From: Bacteroidota bacterium
GTDB taxonomy: Bacteria > Bacteroidota > Bacteroidia > Chitinophagales > Chitinophagaceae
Assembly (NCBI GenBank): GCA_029558715.1
Contig: JAKQEA010000145.1
Coordinates: 1-33,229, forward strand
DNA length: 33,229 bases
Direction: 5' to 3'
Below the pieces are notes generated by a model that was not told where the DNA came from, made no database searches, and saw only the letters and a program-made list of their open reading frames with translations. Positions 8,670 to 16,558 of this stretch are shown piece after piece (position 1 is the stretch's first letter; each line of letters starts with the position of its first letter). The translations under genes and the position numbers were made by a program.

Positions 8670-9065
8670 TTATTTCAGTTTTGTGAAAAATATTTCGCTA
8701 TTGTCTCTGTTTTTTACCTTCATGCTGTCCGCAGTGAGTATTACTACAGTCAATAAGATACCCGTGGTATCAGCTGCCTTGTCTTTTATTAAGAGCCCGC
8801 TGTTTTCCTTCCATGCATAACTGACCGTATCAACTTTTGCCGTATCACTGGTAGCCCGGTAGGCAACACCATCTTTCTGGAATTCATAACTGAACTTCGG
8901 TTGTGCAGAATCTTTCAATGGCTCATTAGTTGCTGTTTTCCATTTACCAATGATGAATTCTTTGTTGATTGCAACTGTTTCTGTGGTGTTCTTTTTGTTT
9001 TTGAGCAGAAAATAAGTTACTGCTCCGGCTGCAATAATGAGCAGCCCGATGAAAAGTTTGTTCAT
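8670..9065 (-). CDS. Membrane-anchored lipocalin-like small protein
   Basis: A 131-residue protein with one N-terminal membrane span (residues 3-22) followed by KNKKN, so the body should lie in the periplasm or on the cytoplasmic face depending on topology. The soluble part begins with IIGKWKT and shows alternating strands (FSYEFQKDGVAYRA, VSYAWKE, ILTADSMKVKN), the pattern of short lipocalin-like domains common in Bacteroidota. No catalytic residues are visible. Ligand and role are unknown; the fold call is by pattern only. ATG start; a perfect hairpin follows the stop. Confidence 0.7.
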   Translation of the reverse strand: MNKLFIGLLIIAAGAVTYFLLKNKKNTTETVAINKEFIIGKWKTATNEPLKDSAQPKFSYEFQKDGVAYRATSDTAKVDTVSYAWKENSGLLIKDKAADTTGILLTVVILTADSMKVKNRDNSEIFFTKLK

Positions 9066-9196
9066 GGCTATACTTTTTTAGGATTTAAGAATGAGAACCT
9101 GGTATTGATTCCTCAGATCATAAAAATGTAACCCATGAGATCTGTTAAAGAGGATTAAGCAGCATTGCGAAAGAATGCAGACTACCATCTAATGGC

Positions 9197-9607
9197 TCAT
9201 TTCTCCCCTGCCATTTCCATTACAATTTTCCATTCTTCATCTGTTACCGGCTGAACAGATAACCGGCCTAATCGTACCAATGCCATGTTGGCTAACCGCT
9301 TATCAGCCTTTATTTGAGAAAGACTTACAGGGTTATTCAATTTTTTGTGAGGCTTAAAATCAACAGCTACCCAGGCTTCTTCCGGTGTGGTGGGATCCTG
9401 GTATGCTTCTTTAGCCACTTTGGCAATACCAACGATCTCAGTGCCCTCGTTACTATGATAGAAAAAAACAAGATCCCCCTTTTTCATAGCCTTCAGGTGA
9501 TTCCTGGCGGCATAATTACGGACACCGTCCCAAAAGGTTTGTTTATCTTTTTCAAATTGTTCCCAAGAATACTTAAACGGTTCTGATTTTATAAGCCAGT
9601 ATGCCAT
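9197..9607 (-). CDS. EVE-domain protein
   Basis: A 136-residue single-domain protein of the EVE (PUA-like, thymocyte nuclear protein 1) family. Family features: the N-terminal MAYWLIKSEP, then FWDGVRNYAARNHLKAM and GDLVFFYHSNEG, and a C-terminal VDFKP-to-LGRLSVQPVT segment. EVE domains read chemically modified bases in DNA or RNA; eukaryotic relatives bind 5-methyl- and 5-hydroxymethylcytosine, and bacterial ones are often linked to restriction or RNA modification. Here it is a stand-alone gene with its own promoter and no restriction or methylase gene nearby, so its target cannot be told from context. ATG start; length is typical. Confidence 0.93.
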   Translation of the reverse strand: MAYWLIKSEPFKYSWEQFEKDKQTFWDGVRNYAARNHLKAMKKGDLVFFYHSNEGTEIVGIAKVAKEAYQDPTTPEEAWVAVDFKPHKKLNNPVSLSQIKADKRLANMALVRLGRLSVQPVTDEEWKIVMEMAGEK

Positions 9608-9626
9608 GCCTGATTCTGTTTAAGAT

Positions 9627-9634
9627 CAAATTTA
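9627..9634 (-). promoter_or_regulatory. Candidate EVE-gene promoter, -7 box TAAATTTG
   Basis: TAAATTTG matches TAnnTTTG exactly, and its end lies 20 bases upstream of the ATG at 9607. A TTG lies 22 bases upstream of the box, a loose -33 candidate. The short leader is typical of Bacteroidota. Confidence 0.45.
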
Positions 9635-9771
9635 GCGGAACTTGAATAAAAAATTTCAATCCGGGCAATCCAAATATTTCCCTTCCACCGTATTTGATTC
9701 TGTTCATGCATGATCAAAACCCTTACCCTTCTCTATAAATAACAGTAACAATTTTTTAAAACAAATCAATT

Positions 9772-10341
9772 ATGAAACAAATCAGATTTGCAGGTCTTAT
9801 GCTTGCAGCCATTTTATCATTAAACAGTTCATTCGGTCAGGGAAACATGTCGAAGGAAAAGACAGTGGAGGTGGGCGGTGCCGCTATGTATCCGTCTAAA
9901 AACATCGTGGAGAATGCTGTTAACTCAAAAGATCACACTACGCTGGTAGCAGCTGTAAAAGCAGCCGGCCTGGTAGAAACATTGCAAAGCGCCGGTCCAT
10001 TTACAGTTTTTGCCCCCACTAATGATGCCTTTGGTATGTTGCCTGCGGGAACTGTGGAAACATTAGTAAAACCAGAGAATAAAGCTAAACTTACCTCTAT
10101 CCTTACCTATCATGTTGTGGCCGGGAAACTGGATGCAAAATTGTTAGAAGAAAAAATTAAAGAAGGAAAGGGTGCTGCAGAATTAACAACTGTAGCAGGC
10201 GGCAAGCTGTGGGTGATGAAAAAAGATGGAAAGATCTGGCTGAAAGATGAGAATGGTGGAATGGCTACTGTAACTATTAAAGATGTATACCAGAGCAATG
10301 GGGTGATACATGTGATCGACCATGTAGTGTTACCAAAATAA
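9772..10341 (+). CDS. Secreted fasciclin (FAS1) domain protein
   Basis: A 189-residue exported protein: signal peptide about residues 1-23 (ending SSFGQ), then one FAS1 domain (about 45-189). The two FAS1 signatures are present, GPFTVFAPTNDAFGMLPAG and LTSILTYHVVAGKL, followed by VIHVIDHVVLPK at the C-terminus. FAS1 domains act in cell adhesion and matrix contact; bacterial single-domain forms are usually periplasmic or secreted, with no known enzyme activity. It is a single-gene plus-strand unit closed by a strong terminator. ATG start. No consensus promoter was found in the 164-base upstream gap. Confidence 0.93.
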   Translation: MKQIRFAGLMLAAILSLNSSFGQGNMSKEKTVEVGGAAMYPSKNIVENAVNSKDHTTLVAAVKAAGLVETLQSAGPFTVFAPTNDAFGMLPAGTVETLVKPENKAKLTSILTYHVVAGKLDAKLLEEKIKEGKGAAELTTVAGGKLWVMKKDGKIWLKDENGGMATVTIKDVYQSNGVIHVIDHVVLPK

Positions 10342-10369
10342 TTTATCCTTGAATCTTGTGTTTGTTTGG

Positions 10370-10398
10370 CGGTGCATTTGTAAGAATGCACCGTTTTT
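10370..10398 (+). terminator. Intrinsic terminator of the fasciclin gene
   Basis: A perfect 9-bp stem, CGGTGCATT paired with AATGCACCG, with a 6-base loop and followed by TTTTTATT. It lies 28 bases after the fasciclin stop and before the convergent lutA-like gene. Confidence 0.8.
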
Positions 10399-10416
10399 AT
10401 TATTGATGGTCTTTCT

Positions 10417-11136
10417 TTACCATCCGCTCGCCAGTACATCAGCCAGGTGCATTGTTTTAAGGGAATGGCCTTTTTGTTTAATATAACCCTGTAAATGCAT
10501 CAGGCAGGAGATATCGGTTGAAATAAGATAATCAGCCCCTGTGGCTAAAGCATTTTCTACCTTCTGTTCGCCCATACCCATCGAAATAGCTTCAAACTTT
10601 ACTGCGAATGTGCCACCGAAACCACAACAGGTTTCCACATCATTCATTTCAGTAAGCGTAAGACCTTTAACATGGGATAATAACTTTCTTGGTTCTTCTT
10701 TTATTTTACATTCTCTTAAACCTGCGCAGGAGTCATGATAAGTAGCCTTCCCGTTTAGCGTAGCTCCTACATCCTCCACTTTCAATACCCGGAGCATAAA
10801 TTCAGAAAACTCAAATACTCTTTTGCTGATATCCTGTACCTCATGGTGTAATGATGAGTTTTCAAATAATTTACCATAGTAATTTCTTACAAAACCCACG
10901 CAACTGGCACTTGGTGCCACGATATAGTCTGACCCGCTAAAATCTTTAATGAATTTTGTACAAACAGATTTGGCTTCATCCCAAAATCCTGCGTTGAAAG
11001 CAGGCTGGCCACAACAGGTTTGCCCGGCGTTGTATGAAACAGTACAGCCAGCTTTTTCCAGCACTTTTACCATATTAAATCCGGTATCAGGATATAACTG
11101 GTCAACAAAGCATGGTATGAATAGCTGAATGTTCAA
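10417..11136 (-). CDS. LutA/GlpC-type Fe-S oxidoreductase subunit (CCG domains)
   Basis: A 239-residue cytoplasmic protein with two cysteine-rich CCG domains: CFVDQLYP with AGQTCCGQPAFNAG in the first half, and SCAGLRECKI with VETCCGFGGTFAVK in the second. This is the LutA (YkgE) architecture, the subunit of the lactate-oxidising LutABC complex that binds an iron-sulfur or heterodisulfide-like centre. LutB and LutC are not in the window, so the partner must be elsewhere. It starts with TTG 3 bases after the ribH stop; no ATG exists between, and the family normally begins at this point (x-QLFIPCFVDQ), which supports TTG. It is the last gene of the pdhA-TPR-ribH operon. Confidence 0.88.
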   Translation of the reverse strand: MNIQLFIPCFVDQLYPDTGFNMVKVLEKAGCTVSYNAGQTCCGQPAFNAGFWDEAKSVCTKFIKDFSGSDYIVAPSASCVGFVRNYYGKLFENSSLHHEVQDISKRVFEFSEFMLRVLKVEDVGATLNGKATYHDSCAGLRECKIKEEPRKLLSHVKGLTLTEMNDVETCCGFGGTFAVKFEAISMGMGEQKVENALATGADYLISTDISCLMHLQGYIKQKGHSLKTMHLADVLASGW

Positions 11137-11139
11137 AGC

Positions 11140-11637
11140 TTATTTTTTAAATGACCTCAGAAGGCTGATCATCTTTACTGCGGTGATGGCAGCTTCCTCC
11201 CCTTTATGGCCATGTTTACCCCCGATTCTTTCCATAGCCTGTTGTTCATCATTCAACGTAAGAACTCCAAAAATTGTTGGTACGGGCAAAATAAGATTTA
11301 ATTGCCCTACGCCATCGGTGACAGCTTTACACACATAGTCAAAATGCGGAGTATCTCCTTTGATTACGCAGCCGAGAGCAATAAACGCATCTGGTTTGTT
11401 CTTTTTCACGGAATTATCCCAGAAGCTTTTAATGGCAAAAGGAATCTCTACAGCACCAGGAACTGTAAGCACAATCACTTTCTTTATACCATGTTTTTCG
11501 AGTATCGCAATACAACCTCTTTCCAGTTGATCAACGATTGCTGCATTCCATTCCGTCTTGACCAAAACAATACAGGCATCCTTTTTCAGAATGCCTGTAT
11601 CGATATTCAATAACTTACTGTTGGTAACGTCGGCCAT
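11140..11637 (-). CDS. ribH: 6,7-dimethyl-8-ribityllumazine synthase
   Basis: A 165-residue RibH that condenses 5-amino-6-ribitylamino-uracil with dihydroxybutanone phosphate to give the direct riboflavin precursor. Family motifs: W30-N31 in the substrate pocket, VPGAVEIP (59-66), and LGCVIKGDTPHFDYV with the catalytic-site histidine H98. Length fits the family, which forms pentamers or icosahedral 60-mers. ATG start two bases after the stop of the upstream TPR gene and three bases before the lutA-like gene, so it sits in the middle of a tight operon. No FMN riboswitch was recognised upstream, as expected for an internal operon gene. Other rib genes are not in the window. Confidence 0.97.
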   Translation of the reverse strand: MADVTNSKLLNIDTGILKKDACIVLVKTEWNAAIVDQLERGCIAILEKHGIKKVIVLTVPGAVEIPFAIKSFWDNSVKKNKPDAFIALGCVIKGDTPHFDYVCKAVTDGVGQLNLILPVPTIFGVLTLNDEQQAMERIGGKHGHKGEEAAITAVKMISLLRSFKK

Positions 11638-11639
11638 AA

Positions 11640-12332
11640 TTAATTTTCTGAACTATATACACCTAACTGCGCCAGGTAATTATCGGCTTCAAAAGACTGC
11701 TGGCTGCGGGGATACTTCTCTTTAATTTCCTTGTACAGGGAAATTGCTTCTTTTTGATTCTTCATTACTTTGTCGGCAAAGTATGCAGCAGCAAAAAGAT
11801 ACTCAGGTGAATTGGCCTCATCTTTTTCGAAATGGCGACCAGCTTTTTTGTAATAGCTGAGTGCATCGTCATTCTTGCCCCAATCTGCATAAGCATCACC
11901 TAATAGTTTATAAGCTCTTGCCTGTATCATTTCCGATTCACTGCTGAATTTTTTCAGGTATTTCACTGCTTTTTCGTATTCATTCAGTTTCAGGTAGCAA
12001 CTGCCTGCATAAAAAGAAGCCAGTTTACCTGCTTTAGTTCCGCTGTACTTGTCTGATATCTTTACAAAACCCGGATTCTGACCATCTCCATTTAAAGCCA
12101 GGTTTATAGAATCAAGGCGATAATATTCCTCCGCCCTGAACATCGCTTCTACCGCTTTTGTTTCTTTGGGCTTTACAAAGAAATTCTGATAGACATACCA
12201 ACCTCCTATGACGAGTATGATGAGGGTGGAAACAATCATCAGAGGTTTACTGTATTTATCCCAAAAGCCTTTCGCTTTTGCGATGACTACTTCGCTGCTA
12301 TCCTTTTCCTGCACATTCTTATTGTCTGCCAT
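11640..12332 (-). CDS. TPR membrane protein, YfgM/BamD-like
   Basis: A 230-residue protein with a cytoplasmic N-terminus of about 30 residues, one membrane span (about 31-51, PLMIVSTLIILVIGGWYVY), and a periplasmic TPR array. Helix pairs are seen near residues 104-128 (ASFYAGSCYLKLNEYEKAVKY), 140-168 (AYKLLGDAYADWGKNDDALSY) and 185-220. The architecture resembles YfgM, an ancillary SecYEG subunit that helps hand over exported proteins. It lies between pdhA (33-base gap) and ribH (2-base gap) on one strand. The exact role is not known. Confidence 0.85.
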   Translation of the reverse strand: MADNKNVQEKDSSEVVIAKAKGFWDKYSKPLMIVSTLIILVIGGWYVYQNFFVKPKETKAVEAMFRAEEYYRLDSINLALNGDGQNPGFVKISDKYSGTKAGKLASFYAGSCYLKLNEYEKAVKYLKKFSSESEMIQARAYKLLGDAYADWGKNDDALSYYKKAGRHFEKDEANSPEYLFAAAYFADKVMKNQKEAISLYKEIKEKYPRSQQSFEADNYLAQLGVYSSEN

Positions 12333-12365
12333 AAAATATATGTTGCTTGTTTTAATTTAAAATTG

Positions 12366-13361
12366 TTAATCAACGATGAATGGATAGTTCTTATCCACGT
12401 AAATATCCTTCAGGACTTCATTATCATCCGGCCATGGGCTTTCTTCCGCAAATTTTACAGAGGCATCCACGATATCATCCACTCTTTTGTTGATGGCATT
12501 GATATCTTCCTGTGTTGCATACTTGTTATCAAGTATTGTTTTCAATACCTGTTGAATAGGATCTTTCCCTTTATACTCATCAACTTCTTCCTTTGTTCTG
12601 TATTTCTGCGGATCACTTATTGAGTGTCCCTTATAGCGGTACGTTTTTATTTCCAGCAAAGTCGGGCCTCCGTTTTCTCTTGCTCTTTTCACCGCCCTGC
12701 CTACTCCTTCATGTACTGCTTCAGCACTCATACCATCAATTGTGTCTGCAGGCATTTCATAGGCATCAGCCAGTTTGTAAATATCTATAACGTTAGAGGT
12801 ACGTTCTATTGAAGTACCCATAGCGTAGTTGTTGTTCTCACAAATGAAGATCACAGGCAGTTTCCAAAGCATTGCCAGGTTAAAAGTTTCATGCAGCATA
12901 CCCTGGCGGGCTGCGCCATCACCAAAGTAGGCCAGCACCACATTATCTGATCCACGATATTTTTCTGCAAATGCCAACCCGGCACCGGTACCAATCTGTG
13001 CACCAACAATACCATGCCCTCCATAAAAATTAGCTTCTTTACTGAAAAAGTGCATACTTCCCCCCTTTCCTTTAGCACAACCTGTTGCTTTGCCATATAA
13101 TTCTGCCATACAACTATCTACTGATACTCCTTTGGCGATAGCCAATCCGTGGTCACGATAGGCTGTAATGAACAGGTCTTCCGGACGGGTGGCTGTCATA
13201 CAACCGGCAGCAATAGCCTCTTGCCCGATATAAGCATGGAAAAAACCACGGATCTTTCCCTCCATTTTGTACTTCTCTTCAGCCATCAGTTCAAACTGGC
13301 GGATCAGCTGCATTAATTCGTACCAATAGAGGTAAGTTTCTTTAGAGAATTTGGCTGCCAC
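12366..13361 (-). CDS. pdhA: Pyruvate dehydrogenase E1 component, alpha subunit
   Basis: A 331-residue E1-alpha, counted from GTG 13361. It binds thiamine diphosphate and decarboxylates pyruvate for acetyl-CoA synthesis. The ThDP/Mg motif runs from GDGAARQG (starting at residue 147) to ENNNYAMGTS (from 175). The YRYKGHSISDPQKYR segment is the conserved loop near the active site. A TTG two codons upstream would add Met-Pro, but the product from GTG (MAAKFSKETYLYWYEL) matches how family members begin. The beta subunit and E2/E3 genes are absent here, so the complex is encoded at separate loci. It is the first gene of the operon with TPR, ribH and lutA-like genes; a candidate promoter lies 20 bases upstream of GTG. 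Confidence 0.95.
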   Translation of the reverse strand: MAAKFSKETYLYWYELMQLIRQFELMAEEKYKMEGKIRGFFHAYIGQEAIAAGCMTATRPEDLFITAYRDHGLAIAKGVSVDSCMAELYGKATGCAKGKGGSMHFFSKEANFYGGHGIVGAQIGTGAGLAFAEKYRGSDNVVLAYFGDGAARQGMLHETFNLAMLWKLPVIFICENNNYAMGTSIERTSNVIDIYKLADAYEMPADTIDGMSAEAVHEGVGRAVKRARENGGPTLLEIKTYRYKGHSISDPQKYRTKEEVDEYKGKDPIQQVLKTILDNKYATQEDINAINKRVDDIVDASVKFAEESPWPDDNEVLKDIYVDKNYPFIVD

Positions 13362-13380
13362 GGGCAAAAATTTTGAGTCG

Positions 13381-13388
13381 CAAAAATA
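13381..13388 (-). promoter_or_regulatory. Candidate pdhA-operon promoter, -7 box TATTTTTG
   Basis: TATTTTTG matches TAnnTTTG exactly, and its end lies 20 bases upstream of the proposed GTG start, the same spacing seen before the EVE and UbiD genes here. No TTTG is seen at the usual -33 distance. Confidence 0.4.
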
Positions 13389-13544
13389 AGGGGAAAAAAG
13401 GAATTTTAAAGCAGTGATTTTGAGGGAATAAACATGGTTCTGCCGGTCAAATAGTAAAGGCTATCTGGCTTTATGTATTTGGGCATCTTCCTGGCGGCTT
13501 TTTAGCTTGCAGCTTGTATCTTCCATCCTATCTTGCAGGCCTTA

Positions 13545-14627
13545 ATGCTTCGTCTTCAACACATATCACTTTATCAGTTCAAGAACTATACGAATAGCTC
13601 GTTTGGCTTCTCCGGGAAGATAGTAGGTATTTGCGGCAAAAATGGTGTGGGTAAAACCAACCTGCTGGATGCTATTCATTACCTCTGTTTTACCAGGAGT
13701 TATTTTACCCGCCTTGATGGTTCCAATATAAAGCATGGACATTCAGGCTTCCGGCTTGAAGGTAAATTTGAATTGAATAAAAAAACAGAAAAAGCTGTTT
13801 GCATTCTTAGGGAAGCCGGGAGAAAAGAATTTTCTGTGAATGATGAACAGTATGATAAGTTTTCCCAGCATATAGGCCGTTATCCCTGCGTGGTGATTGC
13901 CCCCGATGATGCAGAACTGATCACCGGAGACAGTAAGGAAAGGCGAATTTTCCTTGACACATTATTATCCCAACTGGATACTGAGTATTTACAGCATCTT
14001 ATCATTTATACCAAAGTGCTTCAACAGCGAAATTCTTTATTGAAAAATTTTGCCGAGACCGGCAACAGGGATTATGCTTTACTGGATATACTGGATCAGC
14101 AACTTATTAAACCGGGTGAGTATATCCTGAACAGGCGAAAAGAATTCCTCGTTTCCTTTTTACCGACAGTAAAACATTTGTACAATGACATAGCTCAGCA
14201 ACCTGAAAATGTGACCCTGATCTATGACAGTGAATTGCTGTTGGCTTCTTTTGCTGAGTTATTAGCAGTTAACCGCCAAAAAGATTGTTTTGCTCAACGA
14301 ACAACATCCGGTGTTCATCGTGATGATATTGATATACAGTTTGGTACCCAGTCTTTTAAATCAATTGCATCACAGGGGCAGCGGAAAAGCTTACTCTTTG
14401 CCATGAAACTGGCAGAAATGGAAGTACTAAAAAAAGAAAAAGGGTTTGCCCCGCTTCTGCTGTTGGATGATGTGTTTGAAAAACTGGATGAGGACCGCAT
14501 CGGTAATTTATTGCAAAAGGTTTGCATGAGAAATGATGGCCAGGTCTTTATCACCGATACGAATGAAGAACGACTGACTGCGCACCTGACAGAACTAAAT
14601 ATCAATTTTCAACTCATCTCATTGTAA
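13545..14627 (+). CDS. recF: DNA replication and repair protein RecF
   Basis: A 360-residue SMC-like ATPase that, with RecO and RecR, helps load RecA at single-strand gaps. Visible: Walker A GKNGVGKT (31-38), ABC signature SQGQRKS (from 276), Walker B LLLLDD with D308-D309, and the D-loop region. Length is normal. I chose ATG 13545 (MLRLQHISLYQF); a TTG four codons upstream extends the frame but gives a non-family N-terminus. The gene is followed after 9 bases by a DUF721 gene, a common Bacteroidota arrangement. The divergent neighbour is pdhA. It is not next to dnaA or dnaN here. Confidence 0.96.
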   Translation: MLRLQHISLYQFKNYTNSSFGFSGKIVGICGKNGVGKTNLLDAIHYLCFTRSYFTRLDGSNIKHGHSGFRLEGKFELNKKTEKAVCILREAGRKEFSVNDEQYDKFSQHIGRYPCVVIAPDDAELITGDSKERRIFLDTLLSQLDTEYLQHLIIYTKVLQQRNSLLKNFAETGNRDYALLDILDQQLIKPGEYILNRRKEFLVSFLPTVKHLYNDIAQQPENVTLIYDSELLLASFAELLAVNRQKDCFAQRTTSGVHRDDIDIQFGTQSFKSIASQGQRKSLLFAMKLAEMEVLKKEKGFAPLLLLDDVFEKLDEDRIGNLLQKVCMRNDGQVFITDTNEERLTAHLTELNINFQLISL

Positions 14628-14636
14628 CTTTACATC

Positions 14637-14918
14637 ATGGGAGAATATTCTATCAGTGAAGCGATGCAACAATTTCTCAATGGCAGCCGTATCAAAGGTG
14701 GTATACAGGCATTGCAGATAGAAGATGTTTGGGAAGAGATCATGGGAAAGACTATTGCCCGCTATACCGACAAATTGCAGATCATCGGCGATAAATTAAT
14801 CATCACCACCAATGTGGCTCCGCTTAAAAATGAACTTATTTATCAGAAAGAAAAAATCAAACAGCGGGTGAATGAAGCTCTTAAGCAAAAAGTGATCAAT
14901 GAAGTGATCATTCAGTAA
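14637..14918 (+). CDS. DUF721 (DciA-like) protein
   Basis: A 93-residue protein of the DUF721 family. Pattern: SISEAMQQFLNGSRIKGGIQ, then VWEEIMGKTIARYTDKLQIIGDKLIITTNVAPLKNELIYQK, which is a KH-like DciA core. In other bacteria DciA loads or supports the replicative helicase DnaB; this short version has only the core and lacks the long tail. It begins 9 bases after recF, so the two are co-transcribed, which agrees with a replication or repair role. ATG start. The helicase-loading role is inferred from the family. Confidence 0.9.
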   Translation: MGEYSISEAMQQFLNGSRIKGGIQALQIEDVWEEIMGKTIARYTDKLQIIGDKLIITTNVAPLKNELIYQKEKIKQRVNEALKQKVINEVIIQ

Positions 14919-14937
14919 TTACCTATTCCCAAAAAAA

Positions 14938-15345
14938 TCAGTCAAATATTTCATTCCGGTGGCTTACTGCTTCATCGATGATATCATCAGTTGATACAAT
15001 ACCCATTAATACCAGGTTTTTAAATACAGGAAGATGCCGCACATGGTATCGTTTCATAACTTTCATACAATCTTCCACCGTATCATCCACATCTGCAAAT
15101 GGCAGCCGGGTATTCATCATTTCATTCACACAGGATTTTGTCAGTGGCTTATTCATAAATATTGTCTTCCTGGCCACATCATGTTCTGTAAGTAATCCAA
15201 GGAAATTATTGTTATCGTCCATTACGATCAGGTAATCGGTATTCTGGCTGCTCATTCTGCATAAAGCATCGCTTATGGAACAAAACGGAGAAATTTTCTT
15301 GAAATGTAATTGTTGCCTGCTGAGGATTGTCGTTACTTTTTCCAT
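14938..15345 (-). CDS. Stand-alone CBS-domain pair protein
   Basis: A 135-residue protein made of two CBS domains and nothing else: CBS1 about residues 20-70 (MSSQNTDYLIVMDDNNNFLGLLTEHDVAR) and CBS2 about 80-130 (VEDCMKVMKRYHVRHLPVFKNLVLMGIVSTDDI). CBS pairs form a Bateman module that binds adenosine nucleotides such as AMP, ATP or SAM and acts as an energy sensor. No effector domain is fused, so it probably regulates a partner in trans. It is transcribed toward recF-DUF721 and separated from the permease gene by 146 bases. ATG start. Confidence 0.92.
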   Translation of the reverse strand: MEKVTTILSRQQLHFKKISPFCSISDALCRMSSQNTDYLIVMDDNNNFLGLLTEHDVARKTIFMNKPLTKSCVNEMMNTRLPFADVDDTVEDCMKVMKRYHVRHLPVFKNLVLMGIVSTDDIIDEAVSHRNEIFD

Positions 15346-15491
15346 AGACTTTTGGTTTAATCGTTAGCAAACCTGTTGGATTCAAATAAGGAGGCTTCTT
15401 AAAGGTACAGAATAATAAGGCCTAAAATGCCAGGGAAATAGCAATGTGCAGAAAAACAGCTTTATGAATTTATCATTAAATCTTCAGTAGC

Positions 15492-16556
15492 TTATTCTAT
15501 CCTCACCCTGGGATCCACTACTCCGTACAAGATATCAGCCAGGATGTTGATAACAATAAAGAAAGTTGCAGAAATAAGTACAGAACCCATCACCACGGGG
15601 TAATCTAATTTTTCAAGTGCATCTACTGTTACCTTCCCTATCCCCTGCCAGCCGAAGATATATTCTACAAAAAAGGCCCCGGCTAATAATTCGGCAAACC
15701 AGCCGGTAATAGCAGTGATTACAGGGTTCAATGCATTTCGCAAGCCATGTTTCCATATCACTGTTCTTTTACTCAGTCCTTTTGCGTAAGCTGTACGGAT
15801 ATAATCCTGGTCGAGTACATCCAGCATAGCACTCCTGGTTAATTGTGTAATGATAGCTAAGGGACGAATACCTAAAGTGACGGCCGGCAAAATAAGGTTC
15901 TGCATGGTTAACCTTCTGTTTCCTTCATCGTCAATAGCAAACCAACTGCCTGCAATATGCAACCCTGTCCAATCACTTAACACAAATCCGAATAAATAGA
16001 CCATAATGATACCCATAAAGAAAGAAGGGGCGGATATACCTACAATACTGCTGAATATAGCGGAAGTATCAACCCAGGTATTTTGCTTAACGGCTGCTAC
16101 CACCCCTAACGGAATGCCTATGAGAATAGCGATAAACATGGCTGCAACAGCCAGCAGCAGTGTGCCCGGTAAAGCCTGTATCAGAATACTCCATACCTCC
16201 CGCTTACTCTGGTATGATTTACGCAGGTAGGGAATTTTCAAGCCAATTTTTGTATTTCCTCCCGCAAAAAGTCCCCTGAGTTTTTTCTTTTCAATATCAG
16301 CCTTACTGTGAAAACAGATCGGTGAAACATCATTCAGGTAGTGAAGGAACTGTTTGAACCGGGGAATCTTTTCCCCTTTTTCATTGATGAGGTATAGTTC
16401 TTTACGGATATTAGCCTGTGTGGTGGAATCACCGGTTTGGCCCATTACAATCCTCGAAGGGTCGCCAAAGCCCTGGAATAAAAAAAAGACAAGCACCACC
16501 ACTCCTACCAGCACCAGCAGGCCATACAATGTCTTTTTGATAATTAGTTTTATCAT
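15492..16556 (-). CDS. DppB/OppB-type ABC transporter permease
   Basis: A 354-residue inner-membrane permease of the peptide/nickel ABC importer class, with about six spans: N-terminal span residues 8-29, and a group from about 115 on. The cytoplasmic EAA loop that contacts the ATPase is visible (YAKGLSKRTVIWKHGLRNA). A polar segment of about 80 residues between spans 1 and 2 is larger than in E. coli DppB. The C-terminus LADILYGVVDPRVRIE is typical. No second permease (DppC), ATPase or binding protein is nearby; it ends an operon with DUF1599 and BT_3928-type genes (2-base gap). Partners must be encoded elsewhere. ATG start. Confidence 0.93.
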   Translation of the reverse strand: MIKLIIKKTLYGLLVLVGVVVLVFFLFQGFGDPSRIVMGQTGDSTTQANIRKELYLINEKGEKIPRFKQFLHYLNDVSPICFHSKADIEKKKLRGLFAGGNTKIGLKIPYLRKSYQSKREVWSILIQALPGTLLLAVAAMFIAILIGIPLGVVAAVKQNTWVDTSAIFSSIVGISAPSFFMGIIMVYLFGFVLSDWTGLHIAGSWFAIDDEGNRRLTMQNLILPAVTLGIRPLAIITQLTRSAMLDVLDQDYIRTAYAKGLSKRTVIWKHGLRNALNPVITAITGWFAELLAGAFFVEYIFGWQGIGKVTVDALEKLDYPVVMGSVLISATFFIVINILADILYGVVDPRVRIE

Positions 16557-16558
16557 GC

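Noticed and set aside
9162-9178. GCATT/AATGC hairpin after the EVE gene
   Set aside because: Only five base pairs and no T run on either strand.
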